The notes: generated from the sequence alone by a model not told the origin. A DNA stretch of 33,382 nt from Planctomycetota bacterium (GCA_014381555.1 JACNLO010000067.1:1-33382), one strand, 5' to 3'. Shown: positions 1 to 8,669, counted from the stretch's first letter. Numbers and translations are program-made.

Positions 1-1034
1 TCCAAATACTCTTCCACGGTATATCCGCGATTCATCATTTTCAAAATACGGTTTGAACCCGACTGGGCTGGAACGTGCAAGTAATTACATATTCGTGGGC
101 AATCACGCATCACTTCTAAAATATCATTACCAAAATCCTTTGGGTAACTTGTGACAAATCGAAGCCGTAAAATCTGTGGAACTTCATCATGAATGCGCTG
201 AAGTAAATTCGCAAACGTCGTTACGTGCTCATTTTCATCGACTGGCTTACTAAACGCAGTAATACTTGGACCCACTTGTGGAACTTCGTTGCCAGCGCTG
301 TTGAGAGCAACCCCATGTGTGTATCTGTAGTGATTAACCGTCTGCCCAAGTAACGTAATTTCAATTGCTCCAGTTTGAACCAGTTGCTTACATTCTTCAA
401 TAATTGCCTCAGGCGGGCGGTGTACTTCTGCACCTCGCGTGTTTGGAACAACACAATACGTACAAAACTTGTTGCATCCCCGAGTAATTCGAACATACGC
501 ACTCTTGTTAGAAGAGCTTCGGTGGTCAGGGTTAAAGGCTCTTGCAAGATCAAGCAATTCTAAATTGTCGTCAACTGCCGAAAGTGCAGCCGATCTTCTT
601 GAACGGTTCCCCTGCAGAGCACTTCGCTCTGATGCACTTAATCGCTCGCCAGCAACTGCATTGTGCAACATCGTTGGAAGGCGGTCGAGTTCACTTGGAC
701 CACAAATAAAATCGATCTGAGGATATTTCCCAAGCAATCGTTTTCCTTCACGCTCGGGCAAGCACCCAAGCATGCCGATAACTACTTCTCTTCCCTCGTT
801 TTTCTCTACACCCAGTTCGCCAATTCGGCTGAGTACCTTATTTTCGGCTTGCTCCCTAACAGAACATGTATTAAACAGAATCACATCAGCGGTTGCCCTA
901 TCTCCGTGAAAAACATAACCAAGGGCATCAAGTTGCCCCTGCACAAGTTCACTATCGAGTTCATTCATTTGACACCCAAAGGTCTCAAGATAAATAGATC
1001 GCTCTTCAACGTGTTGTTTAGTAGAGATTGGCAT
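1..1034 (-). CDS. miaB: tRNA-2-methylthio-N6-dimethylallyladenosine synthase MiaB, 3' end outside window
   Basis: Radical-SAM methylthiotransferase that adds the 2-methylthio group to i6A37 of tRNAs reading UNN codons. Translation from ATG at 1034 gives 344 codons with no stop before the window edge. The usual length is about 440-470 residues, so the C-terminal TRAM RNA-binding domain is cut off. The N-terminal UPF0004 domain starts with ETFGCQMNELDSE and supplies three cysteines (C21, C57 in FNTCSVRE, C91 in MLGCLPERE) for the auxiliary 4Fe-4S cluster. The radical-SAM CxxxCxxC (C187, C191, C194) lies in RGCNKFCTYCVVPNTRG. Downstream motifs FVTSYPKDF and LHVPAQSGSNRIL are typical of MiaB. RimO is less likely given the QMNELDSE N-terminus. 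The gene is divergent from ftsW across 76 bp. Confidence 0.93.
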   Translation of the reverse strand, partial: MPISTKQHVEERSIYLETFGCQMNELDSELVQGQLDALGYVFHGDRATADVILFNTCSVREQAENKVLSRIGELGVEKNEGREVVIGMLGCLPEREGKRLLGKYPQIDFICGPSELDRLPTMLHNAVAGERLSASERSALQGNRSRRSAALSAVDDNLELLDLARAFNPDHRSSSNKSAYVRITRGCNKFCTYCVVPNTRGAEVHRPPEAIIEECKQLVQTGAIEITLLGQTVNHYRYTHGVALNSAGNEVPQVGPSITAFSKPVDENEHVTTFANLLQRIHDEVPQILRLRFVTSYPKDFGNDILEVMRDCPRICNYLHVPAQSGSNRILKMMNRGYTVEEYL

Positions 1035-1056
1035 TTGCAACAGCGTAGTATGACCG

Positions 1057-1080
1057 AAACCACAGCAGATTGTGTGGTTT
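1057..1080. promoter_or_regulatory. inverted repeat between miaB and ftsW
   Basis: An 8-bp perfect inverted repeat, AAACCACA (1057-1064) and TGTGGTTT (1073-1080), separated by 8 nt, lies in the 76-bp divergent spacer. It could be an operator or a hairpin in the ftsW leader. No clear Shine-Dalgarno sequence is seen before ftsW. The symmetry is seen directly; any function is inferred. Confidence 0.3.
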
Positions 1081-1110
1081 TCTTGTCAATACGGTCGATA
1101 GTCAACAAAT

Positions 1111-2271
1111 ATGCGAGCTGGCCAAGGCATCATCGTCATTTCAATCACCCTTCTCATGCTAGGCGTTGTCATGGTGAACTCTGCGGGCATGCAGGTCTCA
1201 GTTGACCCACCTACTTTTCACGACATGCTCACAAGCAGACCAACAATGCTTGCATTTTTTGCAATCGTCGCAATGTTCATTGGAAGCAGATTCCCTCTTC
1301 ACTTGTTTGAGAAGTCATTTTTTAGAATTCCACTCGTACTCTGGATTCTATCTCTTGCAGTGCTTTTCCTTTTGTTCGTGTATGTTCCCGGCATCGGTCG
1401 CGAAGTTAATTCGTCCAATAGATGGATTCATTTCAGCGGATTCAGTTTTCAACCAAGTGAGGTAGCAAAATGGACGCTGGTTCTTGCTGTTGCATGGTGG
1501 GGTTCATCGCATATTCAAGATATCCAACGCTTTTGGAAGGGATTCGTTCCACCTATGCTTGGAATTGGAGCGATTGCTGCATTCATTGCGATTGAAGACC
1601 TTGGCACAGCAGTCTTAATAGGTACGGTTTCATGTCTACTTTTATTAGCTGCGGGATCAAAAATTATCCACTTCGCAACCCTCATCCCAATTGCTGTAGG
1701 TGGTTTTATTCTCGCGGTGATTTTGAGCCCGTATCGAATCGCCCGCTTGCAAACGTATCTCCATCCATTTGATGATCCGGAAAATTCCGGATACCACATT
1801 TTACAATCGATGTCGACAATTTCGGGGGGTGGACTTTCCGGACTCGGGCTTGGAAACGGCATTCATAAATTTGGGTATCTCCCTGAGGATACGACTGATT
1901 TTATTTATTCCGTTATCTGCGAGGAACTTGGTATCTTCGGAGCCGTTGCGGTAGCAACTTTATATATAGGTTTAGTCGTTTTGGGTGTATGTGTAATCCG
2001 CAAGACAAAGAATACCTTTGAGCAACTCATTGCACTTGGTTTTATTGTCACAATAGGTATTCAAGCGGGGATGAATATTCTTGTTGTCACAGCGCTTGTG
2101 CCAACAAAAGGAATTGCGCTGCCGCTCTTGAGTAATGGTGGCACTGGATGGTTGCTCACGGCATTTTGTATTGGTCTACTCAATGCAATAGACCGAAAAA
2201 ACGATACAGTGATGGAAATGTCTTATCCATCAATCTCAAAAACAACTAACCCTACATGCCCAACATCCTGA
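1111..2271 (+). CDS. ftsW: FtsW/RodA/SpoVE (SEDS) peptidoglycan glycosyltransferase, FtsW type
   Basis: Multi-pass inner-membrane SEDS protein that polymerises lipid II into glycan strands, FtsW at the division site. The 386 residues contain about ten hydrophobic segments. SEDS signatures are present: NRWIHFSGFSFQPSE at about 103-117, GLGLGNGIHKFGYLPE at 244-259, and TTDFIYSVICEELG from 261, with the Asp of TDF (D263) matching the proposed catalytic Asp. The late motif reads PLLSNGGTGW (338-347) rather than the common SYGGSS. The FtsW rather than RodA assignment rests on murG following immediately: the two reading frames overlap by 16 bp, a classical division/cell-wall cluster order. An ATG start at 1111 gives a normal first membrane segment. 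Confidence 0.9.
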   Translation: MRAGQGIIVISITLLMLGVVMVNSAGMQVSVDPPTFHDMLTSRPTMLAFFAIVAMFIGSRFPLHLFEKSFFRIPLVLWILSLAVLFLLFVYVPGIGREVNSSNRWIHFSGFSFQPSEVAKWTLVLAVAWWGSSHIQDIQRFWKGFVPPMLGIGAIAAFIAIEDLGTAVLIGTVSCLLLLAAGSKIIHFATLIPIAVGGFILAVILSPYRIARLQTYLHPFDDPENSGYHILQSMSTISGGGLSGLGLGNGIHKFGYLPEDTTDFIYSVICEELGIFGAVAVATLYIGLVVLGVCVIRKTKNTFEQLIALGFIVTIGIQAGMNILVVTALVPTKGIALPLLSNGGTGWLLTAFCIGLLNAIDRKNDTVMEMSYPSISKTTNPTCPTS

Positions 2272-3341
2272 TTGCTGGTGGAGGAAGTGGTGGGCACGTT
2301 GCACCAGCAATTTCTGTTGCGGAGGCGTTGCTTGACAAAAAATGCAACGCAATTCTTGCGCACTCAACCCGCGATGTAGATTCGCTGATGACAAAACAAA
2401 CACCATTTAAATGCATCACCGTTCCTGCGTCACCACTTTCCTTAAATCCAATAGGCTTTGTTCGTTTTTGTAATGGATTTAGAAAAAGTGAAAAAGTTGT
2501 TTCTGCATTTATCAAAGAAAATGGAATTGATTGTGTACTTTCAACAGGTGGTTTTATTGCTGCACCAGCGTTACGTGCAGCAAAAAAACAATCTTGTCCA
2601 ACAGTTTTGTTAAATTTAGATAATCCACCTGGAAAAGCGAATCGCCTTGCAGTTAGATGGGCTGATACTGTTCTATCAACAGTAGAGTGTGGGCTTCCAA
2701 GTTCAAAACGAATCCCCCCGCCCCTTAGGAAATGTGTGATTAGCTCTTCAAATGTAACTAATAGTTATGAAAAATTTGGACTTGATCCAAAACTAATGAC
2801 ACTTCTTGTTACTGGAGCTTCTCAGGGTGCTACAACTATTAATGAACTTGTACCTGCTCTTGCAAAACTCCATCCAGACCAGTTTCGTGGCTGGCAAATA
2901 CTCCATGTTGCAGGCACGGGGCATTCAGATACAGTGAAGGAATCTTGGAAGGATCTAAATATTCCCTGCAACGTTACTGATTTCGTAGATGAAATGGGGC
3001 TCGCTTGGAAAATTGCTGATCTTGCTATTACAAGAGGCGGAGCAAACACGATTGCTGAGCTCGCAATCAACGCTGTACCTGCAGTCATTCTTCCTTATCC
3101 TTATCACAAGGATGACCACCAAAAGACTAACGCAGAAAAACTTGCTTCTGTTGGCGGAGTTGTTGTTGAAACAGATTTCATCCAAGTATCACACAATCTT
3201 GATTGCGCAGGAAACACCATTCTCAAATTATTAAAAGATCATCAACAACGCCTTATTATGCGTCAAGCAATTGCGTCACTCTCAACTCGTAATGGCTCAA
3301 TAGCGATTGCAGACACCTGTATCGCAAGTGTTCGTAGATAA
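2256..3341 (+). CDS. murG: UDP-GlcNAc:MurNAc-(pentapeptide)-PP-undecaprenol GlcNAc transferase MurG
   Basis: Peripheral GT28-family (GT-B fold) enzyme that converts lipid I to lipid II on the cytoplasmic face of the membrane, giving the substrate used by FtsW. The 361 residues match the family length. The N-terminal lipid I-binding glycine loop GGGSGGHVAPAIS begins at residue 8. The second glycine-rich loop is TGASQGATTIN. The UDP-GlcNAc site is TRGGANTIAELAINAVPAVILPY followed by KDDHQKTNAEKL, equivalent to the SGALTVSE...HKDRQQ region of E. coli MurG. The start lies inside the end of ftsW (16-bp overlap), so translation is probably coupled. No other mur gene is adjacent, so the cluster is only a fragment of a full dcw operon. 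Confidence 0.95.
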   Translation: MPNILIAGGGSGGHVAPAISVAEALLDKKCNAILAHSTRDVDSLMTKQTPFKCITVPASPLSLNPIGFVRFCNGFRKSEKVVSAFIKENGIDCVLSTGGFIAAPALRAAKKQSCPTVLLNLDNPPGKANRLAVRWADTVLSTVECGLPSSKRIPPPLRKCVISSSNVTNSYEKFGLDPKLMTLLVTGASQGATTINELVPALAKLHPDQFRGWQILHVAGTGHSDTVKESWKDLNIPCNVTDFVDEMGLAWKIADLAITRGGANTIAELAINAVPAVILPYPYHKDDHQKTNAEKLASVGGVVVETDFIQVSHNLDCAGNTILKLLKDHQQRLIMRQAIASLSTRNGSIAIADTCIASVRR

Positions 3342-3404
3342 CAGAGAGAATTCGCCAGTTTTTTCTAGATTTTCATCAAAATCGAGGTATTCTAGAGTAG
3401 GTTT

Positions 3405-3851
3405 ATGAGCGAGAAAAACAACAATCTTTCTTCGAAATGTGTCGTGTTGGTGCCACTGGAACGCATTGATGCCGCCAAGGATATTGCACAAAAATATGAG
3501 TTAAACGCAATATTTGAGCATCATCCTACACTGGCCATGGCTGAGATTTGTTTGTTACAAAAGGCGATGAGCAATTCGAAAGCTTGGAGTGAAGACTCAC
3601 CAAGCCCACATCTATTACTTGTCCACATTTCAAAGATGCAAGACACAGAAGTAATGGTAGATGCGATTCGAAAATATCTCCCCAACGTTCGAATTTCTGA
3701 ACTGCGTAATGGCCGTTTAGAACCGTTTGAAAACCATGGTGCAGTCGTTGACATGCTTGAAGATCCACCAATCATTCACTCGGAAGCAATAGATGCAGAT
3801 GAACTTTCAATGCTTTTAGATCCTTCCCACCAAGAGGTCAAAGAAGAATGA
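3405..3851 (+). CDS. hypothetical protein, degenerate receiver-like
   Basis: 148-residue soluble protein, not confidently recognised. The pattern of short hydrophobic strands (CVVLVPL, HLLLVHIS) alternating with helices resembles a response-regulator receiver fold. However, the position where the phospho-accepting Asp would sit (LLLVHISKMQD) carries His, and no acidic pocket is clear, so it would not be phosphorylated normally. The C-terminus is acidic (DADELSMLLD). The stop overlaps the start of the following diguanylate cyclase in an ATGA, so the two are probably translationally coupled and work together. A short inverted repeat (GATTTT/AAAATC, 3368-3383) lies between murG and this gene. 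It could instead be an unrelated alpha/beta protein. Confidence 0.6.
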   Translation: MSEKNNNLSSKCVVLVPLERIDAAKDIAQKYELNAIFEHHPTLAMAEICLLQKAMSNSKAWSEDSPSPHLLLVHISKMQDTEVMVDAIRKYLPNVRISELRNGRLEPFENHGAVVDMLEDPPIIHSEAIDADELSMLLDPSHQEVKEE

Positions 3852-5098
3852 CAGAACGTAACACTAGAGGATCGATTGTATTTGCAGGATCGTTTGATGA
3901 AGAATTCATATCAAGCGTTGACCAACCAGTTCGACGCGTGTATTCCTTGTTCGATGCTATTGGTGAACTAGCGACATGTTGTTCCTCTGATCTTGTAGAT
4001 GCCATAGTAGTCGATGAAAATTTGCTTCAGGAACAATCAAGCAATCACATTGACGCTCTTCGTAGAGTAGATCCAACAGCAATTATTATTGTCTCTGGGT
4101 CAGGTGCTCGTGTTAAACATGCAGATGGTTCAATTCCAAAAGATTCCACCGCTGCAAAACTTTCTTCTGAAATTTCGAGCGTAAAATCAAAACCGGAATG
4201 TGAAGATCCTTATTACGAATTGGATTTAGATGAAGTGCTTGGCATCTCTGACGGTATAAAAATTGTAAAAGAGTCATCACACCTTGGTGTGATAGATTTG
4301 GTTAGAGCTCTAATACACGCACCTGCAAGTTTCAAGGATGTCCTTATTGACTTGCTAAAACAACAGACAGGTTGGTCATTCTGTGCAATTATTGATGATC
4401 GCGCATCGGCTCCAGAAGATGCAAGCGTCGCATCACTGCGTTATGGACATGAAGAACACGGGCTTCTTGTTGCAATAGGATCCACTGATAGCGAACTCAC
4501 TCGTTTATCTCGTTGGGCAGCATGTTGGCTAGATCTTGCACACAGGCAACAAAAATTAAAACTTCTCGCTTACAAAGATGATTTATCAGGGGCTTGGAAC
4601 CGAAGGTTCCTGCGAACTTGTTTTTCAAGAGAATTACAAATTGCCCGAGATGAACGGCGTCCACTTACAATCATGATTTTTGATATCGATAATTTCAAAC
4701 ATTACAACGACTGTTGGGGACACGATGCTGGAGATGAGATTATTCGCGAAATAGTCCGTTTGTTACGAACAATAATTCGCCGTGGAGATCACGTTTGCAG
4801 AATTGGTGGAGATGAATTTGCAGTCTTGTTCTGTGACCCAGAGCCCCCAAGAGAGCCAGGTTCAAACCATCCAACGGATGTAAAAATACTTGCAAAGCGT
4901 TTCCAAGAACAAGTTGCAAATGCTCGATTCCCAAAACTCGGTGAAGAAGCGACGGGTGTTTTGTCGATTTCAGGTGGATTAGCAACATTCCCATGGGACT
5001 CCTCCGACCTAGACGAACTTCTCAAAAAAGCAGACCAGCGTTTGTTCCAATCCAAACGTGACGGAAAAAATTCCATCAATATTGGAAACAAAGGATAA
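3848..5098 (+). CDS. diguanylate cyclase (GGDEF) with N-terminal receiver-like domain
   Basis: Makes the second messenger c-di-GMP from two GTP. The C-terminal GGDEF domain spans roughly residues 240-410: DDLSGAWNRRFL, then FDIDNFKHYND with the metal-binding Asp, and an intact GGDEF at 320-324. An RxxD product-inhibition site (R311-D314) lies exactly five residues upstream. Residues 8-90 look like a receiver domain (SGSG near 83-86; D56 in IVVDENLL is a possible phosphoacceptor). Residues 150-235 form a GAF-like or linker region. There are no membrane segments, so it is cytosolic. It overlaps the preceding receiver-like gene by ATGA. Activity and feedback inhibition are expected from the motifs; the input signal is unknown. 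Confidence 0.92.
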   Translation: MTERNTRGSIVFAGSFDEEFISSVDQPVRRVYSLFDAIGELATCCSSDLVDAIVVDENLLQEQSSNHIDALRRVDPTAIIIVSGSGARVKHADGSIPKDSTAAKLSSEISSVKSKPECEDPYYELDLDEVLGISDGIKIVKESSHLGVIDLVRALIHAPASFKDVLIDLLKQQTGWSFCAIIDDRASAPEDASVASLRYGHEEHGLLVAIGSTDSELTRLSRWAACWLDLAHRQQKLKLLAYKDDLSGAWNRRFLRTCFSRELQIARDERRPLTIMIFDIDNFKHYNDCWGHDAGDEIIREIVRLLRTIIRRGDHVCRIGGDEFAVLFCDPEPPREPGSNHPTDVKILAKRFQEQVANARFPKLGEEATGVLSISGGLATFPWDSSDLDELLKKADQRLFQSKRDGKNSINIGNKG

Positions 5099-5118
5099 CT
5101 CAACTGTGTACTAATCAA

Positions 5119-5904
5119 ATGAGTAAAACGCTCATTCTCTCAGACATTCATTTTTGCAGATCCAGATCACCAAATAAATCAGCAAAGGCGTTCTACGATC
5201 TCGTGAATGGATTCGACGCCTTGGTTCTAAACGGGGACACAACCGAAGAGCACTCTTTACTTACTCTAGAATCTTCCAAAGAACAAACTGACGCTCTCAT
5301 TTCATTCGCTTCTAAAGAAGGAATTCAAACTTCTCTAATCTGTGGGAACCACGATCCAGTTACAAGTGACATTGACCATGTTTGGTTTTGTGATGAATCT
5401 GTCCTTGTTTTTCATGGGCATGCCGCATTTCCGGGAATTGCTCCATGGAATTGGCGATCGAAATATATGAGAAAGTCACGGGAAGAATTTCTCTCGGTCA
5501 ATGGAAATGGTTTTGACGAACAACTCAATGCAGTCAGACAAGCATCGTTTGAAGCAGTTAGCGGAAAATTTAAGGACCATCGTCCCTCACTGCCACACAT
5601 GCTCATGTTAGGAATGCCAGCAGTATTTCATATTCTCAATAGTTGGAGAAGTTACCCAAAACTTGTTTCAGATTGGGCTGATAAATATGCACCTAGTGCA
5701 AGATACATAGTTACTGGGCACACACACCACGCTGGAATTTGGGAGCGAAATAACAGAGTCATCATCAATACAGGTTATTTTGGTTTCCCTAGTCACCCAA
5801 GAGCAGTTGTTCTAGAGAACAACACAATTACCGTCCATCGTCTTACTTCATTAAATGGCAATTATTCGCTAGGTCGAGTTTGTGCATCTTGGAATGTGCG
5901 GTAA
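5119..5904 (+). CDS. calcineurin-like metallophosphoesterase
   Basis: 261-residue protein with the full dinuclear metallophosphoesterase motif set: SDIH (D9, H11), NGD (D40), GNHD (N77, H78), a mid-protein FHGH (H99, H101), and GHTHH (H201, H203). This resembles LpxH/YbbF-like or UDP-diacylglucosamine-hydrolase-like members, but the substrate cannot be read from the sequence. There is no signal peptide, so it is probably cytosolic. It starts 20 bp after the diguanylate cyclase on the same strand, with no good ribosome-binding site. Its last 43 bp overlap tail-to-tail with the HMG-CoA lyase gene on the other strand. Confidence 0.85.
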   Translation: MSKTLILSDIHFCRSRSPNKSAKAFYDLVNGFDALVLNGDTTEEHSLLTLESSKEQTDALISFASKEGIQTSLICGNHDPVTSDIDHVWFCDESVLVFHGHAAFPGIAPWNWRSKYMRKSREEFLSVNGNGFDEQLNAVRQASFEAVSGKFKDHRPSLPHMLMLGMPAVFHILNSWRSYPKLVSDWADKYAPSARYIVTGHTHHAGIWERNNRVIINTGYFGFPSHPRAVVLENNTITVHRLTSLNGNYSLGRVCASWNVR

Positions 5905-6782
5905 GCAGTGCTACGTAAGTTGCAATCTAATTCTTTTTCGATGACTCTGGACGCTGATACTAGTTTTTCAAAATCAATCCCCGTTTCAATTCCCTGTTCA
6001 TGCGCGAATGAAACCAAATCTTCGGTCGCAAGATTCCCTGCAGCCCCTGGTGCATATGGGCAACCACCGAGACCTCCGCAGGATGAATCAAACTGTGCAA
6101 CTCCACAATGCATCGCTTCAGTTGCACATGCCAATGCATTGCCATGTGTATCGTGAAGGTGTAATACTGAATCGCTTGGACTCAAAACACCGTCAAGAGC
6201 GTGGTACAACCTACGAATGTCACTTGGTACCGCTACACCGATAGTCTCGCCAAGCGCGATAGTTGAAATACCCATATCCAACATTCTTTGCACGATTTTT
6301 CTGACAACTGAGAGGTTTGTAGGGCCTTCATACGGGCACTCGATGACGCAACTTATGTATCCTCGAACATCAATCCCACATGCTGTAGCATGTTCCACAA
6401 TTGGGAGAAGGCGTTGAATTGAACCCTCAATTGATGTGTTTGTATTTCGTTGACAAAAAGTTTCAGTCGCCGCTGTTAATACAGCTACTTCATCGACTCC
6501 TGCGGCTAGTGCTCGAGTCCACCCGCGTTCATTTGGTACAAGAGCCGTATACTTTACTCCATCGACTCTTTGAATGCCCTCAAATACATCATCTGCATCT
6601 GAAAGTTGAGGGACCCATTTTGGATGAACGAAGGCGCTTGCTTCAATTGTTTTTAAACCAGTTTGTGATAGCGCATCGATTAACTCAATCTTCTTTTGTG
6701 TCGAAATAGGTTTTGCTTGATTTTGCAATCCATCGCGAGGTCCTACTTCTGTAATTTGAATTTGTTTTGGAAAAGATGTCAT
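5862..6782 (-). CDS. mvaB: hydroxymethylglutaryl-CoA lyase
   Basis: Cleaves HMG-CoA to acetyl-CoA and acetoacetate in leucine catabolism or ketogenesis; TIM-barrel, metal-dependent HMGL family. Family signatures: EVGPRDGLQN at residues 12-21 (R16 catalytic, D17 metal ligand), the FVHPKWVPQ segment, LGETIG near 178-182, metal-binding HLH (H208, H210) in HLHDTHGNA, and the active-site loop GGLGGCPYAPGAAGN with C241. The 306 residues match bacterial HMGL. It overlaps ygfZ upstream by ATGA and is the last gene of a three-gene operon. No other leucine-degradation genes are in the window. The closely related citramalate or isopropylmalate synthases lack the GCPYAPG loop, which favours HMGL. Confidence 0.93.
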   Translation of the reverse strand: MTSFPKQIQITEVGPRDGLQNQAKPISTQKKIELIDALSQTGLKTIEASAFVHPKWVPQLSDADDVFEGIQRVDGVKYTALVPNERGWTRALAAGVDEVAVLTAATETFCQRNTNTSIEGSIQRLLPIVEHATACGIDVRGYISCVIECPYEGPTNLSVVRKIVQRMLDMGISTIALGETIGVAVPSDIRRLYHALDGVLSPSDSVLHLHDTHGNALACATEAMHCGVAQFDSSCGGLGGCPYAPGAAGNLATEDLVSFAHEQGIETGIDFEKLVSASRVIEKELDCNLRSTAYRTFQDAQTRPSE

Positions 6783-7885
6783 GATGAGGTAAGTTCTGCA
6801 ACTGTTGCTGCAACTAGAGTTGAACCAACATACATGTAAATATCTGCACCTGGAGTAGCGTTCTTCTTCCCTACCATCGCTATTACACAGGGAATCCCAC
6901 CTCCAAGTGGGCTAATCGCACTTGATGTCACGACTCCAATCGGGGTGTTCATTCCAGACTCATCTTCAAACAGTTGAGCGCCAGCAATTGGCAAATCATC
7001 CGTTTTCATTTGAAGTTTTACCAGACGCTGTTTCGGTTGACCAAGAGATTCCATCCGCGCAACGATTTCTTGCCCAAGATAACAGCCCTTATCAAATCGA
7101 ACCCTGCTCTGAACCAAACTCGTCTCGTGGGGAAGATTGCTTGAGTCAAAATCAATCATGAATATTGGTTTTCCCAATTCAACTCTCGCCATATTCAATG
7201 CATGCCACCCAATTGGCGTAATACCTTGCTCGATAAGTTCACCCCAAACTTGAACAACTTCACTCGGGTGCAATGCTATTGCAACCCCATCAATTCCTAA
7301 AAATTCAAGAGGCAATGTAAATGTAGTTCCTTTTTCAATTGAAATATGTTGGGACGTAGGACCAAGACACCACATCCAATGCGTAGAGCTTGTCACATTT
7401 TGTGTCTGCACATCTTCCATAACAATATATGAAGTAATATGATCACATACTTGATCTACAACCGTAATATCCATGTCAAGAAGAATCTTGTTGGGCAAGA
7501 CGTGGATGATTGCATCGGCAAGAACACCGCCAGTTCTGCTAATTAAAAACGCTACTCTCGATTCGCCTTCTTTCAAATCAAGCAACTGCTGTGTCGTAAG
7601 TCGATTGATACACTCTAGCCGTTCTTCTCCGGTCAATTCAAGAGTGCCCCTACACGATGCATCAAAAACTGTTGAAGATTTTTTTAACGCTGCGTATTCC
7701 AATTCAACAATACCAGTTGTAGCTAAGACGGAACACCCGCCATCTCCCCACGGTAAAAACTCTGAGAGTACTTGTGATTTAAACATACCCTCTGCTGCAC
7801 CACTTCGTTGTACATCTTCAAGTTGAACCTCAAAATTAACTTCGAACTGCTCAAGTGATTCTTGCAATGGCGACGGTAGTGTCAT
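6779..7885 (-). CDS. ygfZ: YgfZ/IBA57-like folate-binding protein (GcvT fold)
   Basis: Tetrahydrofolate-dependent protein of the aminomethyltransferase (GcvT) fold that supports maturation or repair of certain Fe-S enzymes, including MiaB-type tRNA modifiers. The diagnostic motif is KGCYLGQE (K266-C268 from this start); GcvT itself lacks this Cys motif. About 50 extra N-terminal residues precede the GcvT-like part (IVELEYAALKKSSTVFDAS). The start at 7885 is chosen because it forms an ATGA overlap with the upstream gene and has AAGGT about 10 nt upstream. An in-frame ATG at 7912 would add nine residues (MYSSKGRNP) and a 31-bp overlap. It is 368 residues long and the middle gene of the minus-strand operon. 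MiaB, a plausible client, is encoded about 6 kb away. Confidence 0.85.
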   Translation of the reverse strand: MTLPSPLQESLEQFEVNFEVQLEDVQRSGAAEGMFKSQVLSEFLPWGDGGCSVLATTGIVELEYAALKKSSTVFDASCRGTLELTGEERLECINRLTTQQLLDLKEGESRVAFLISRTGGVLADAIIHVLPNKILLDMDITVVDQVCDHITSYIVMEDVQTQNVTSSTHWMWCLGPTSQHISIEKGTTFTLPLEFLGIDGVAIALHPSEVVQVWGELIEQGITPIGWHALNMARVELGKPIFMIDFDSSNLPHETSLVQSRVRFDKGCYLGQEIVARMESLGQPKQRLVKLQMKTDDLPIAGAQLFEDESGMNTPIGVVTSSAISPLGGGIPCVIAMVGKKNATPGADIYMYVGSTLVAATVAELTSS

Positions 7886-8553
7886 GGGATTGCGACCTTT
7901 TGATGAGTACATGCTTGCACAAGTTTTGTAAATAATCCTTGACCGAGTTGAGTATTATCAGTTCGTTCAGGATGCCACTGCACTCCAAAGTACCAATCAT
8001 GATTGGAATCTTGTATGGCTTCGATAACACCATCTTCAGCAACGGCCACTACCTTCAAAGAACCAACTGAGTTCATTGCTTGGTGGTGATGGCTATGCAC
8101 CACACCTTCCCCAATTGACCCAGTAATTAGATGGTTAGATTCTTTGTGATTTGTAGCGAGCGGCTCTTCAAGATCCTGATTCAACGTTCCACCAGCAAGT
8201 AGAGCCATCCATTGCATTCCAAGACAAACTCCTAATACAGGCACTTCACGATGACTTTGTAATAGAGTGAGTAGTGACAACTCGAACGTTTGTCTTTCGA
8301 TTGAGACGGGAGTGGCGCAAGGGTGAGTAGCTATCCCCCAATGTTCCATAGTTGGATCATCACCACCAGAAAAAATAAAACCATCACAAATATTCAAAAA
8401 ATGCGATTCTAAACCTGTCAGGGTTGGTAATAGAATGGGAATTCCGCCAGCTCTTTGCACCGATTCGGAGTACGCTACGGCAACGCGATGCCGTTTTTCG
8501 TGATAATCAACGGTTATTCCAATACAGGGTTTCATTAGGTGTGCAGGATACAT
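7882..8553 (-). CDS. class-I glutamine amidotransferase, PuuD/peptidase C26 type
   Basis: Predicted gamma-glutamyl hydrolase of the gamma-Glu-GABA hydrolase (PuuD) family. Catalytic triad: Cys110 in GVCLGMQ, His194 and Glu196 in GVQWHPER. FSGGDD at 61-66 and the VHSHHHQAM segment are typical of this family. The 223 residues are slightly short of the usual ~250. The start is ambiguous: ATG 8553 (MYPAHLMKP) or ATG 8535 (MKPCIGIT), the latter matching where the family usually begins; neither has a good ribosome-binding site. It heads the operon with ygfZ and mvaB and is divergent from rpsR. No putrescine-pathway genes are nearby, so the substrate is uncertain. Confidence 0.85.
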   Translation of the reverse strand: MYPAHLMKPCIGITVDYHEKRHRVAVAYSESVQRAGGIPILLPTLTGLESHFLNICDGFIFSGGDDPTMEHWGIATHPCATPVSIERQTFELSLLTLLQSHREVPVLGVCLGMQWMALLAGGTLNQDLEEPLATNHKESNHLITGSIGEGVVHSHHHQAMNSVGSLKVVAVAEDGVIEAIQDSNHDWYFGVQWHPERTDNTQLGQGLFTKLVQACTHQKVAIP

Positions 8554-8567
8554 CCCTCATGCAACGC

Positions 8568-8596
8568 TTGCTGTGAGAGGAAAGGTTTTGTACAAT
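8568..8596 (+). promoter_or_regulatory. candidate sigma-70-type promoter for rpsR
   Basis: TTGCTG (8568-8573) and TACAAT (8591-8596) are separated by exactly 17 bp. The -10 matches the consensus at five of six positions and the -35 at three. Transcription would start near 8603, leaving a leader of about 65 nt before rpsR. Read by eye only. Confidence 0.45.
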
Positions 8597-8610
8597 TACA
8601 TGTTCTCGTC

Positions 8611-8635
8611 GCCTCATCCAATACCGTGATGGGGC
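8611..8635 (+). promoter_or_regulatory. hairpin in rpsR leader
   Basis: GCCTCAT (8611-8617) pairs with ATGGGGC (8629-8635), one G-U pair included, enclosing an 11-nt loop that contains CCG. Ribosomal protein S18 genes in many bacteria are controlled by an S6:S18-binding leader with an unpaired CCG. This hairpin could be an equivalent, but the match is only suggestive. Confidence 0.3.
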
Positions 8636-8669
8636 TACATTCGTACCCACGACGAAAGGACTCTATTTT

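Noticed and set aside
663-1205. 180-codon plus-strand ORF
   Set aside because: It is antisense to miaB, whose cysteine motifs are unmistakable, and runs out of frame into ftsW.
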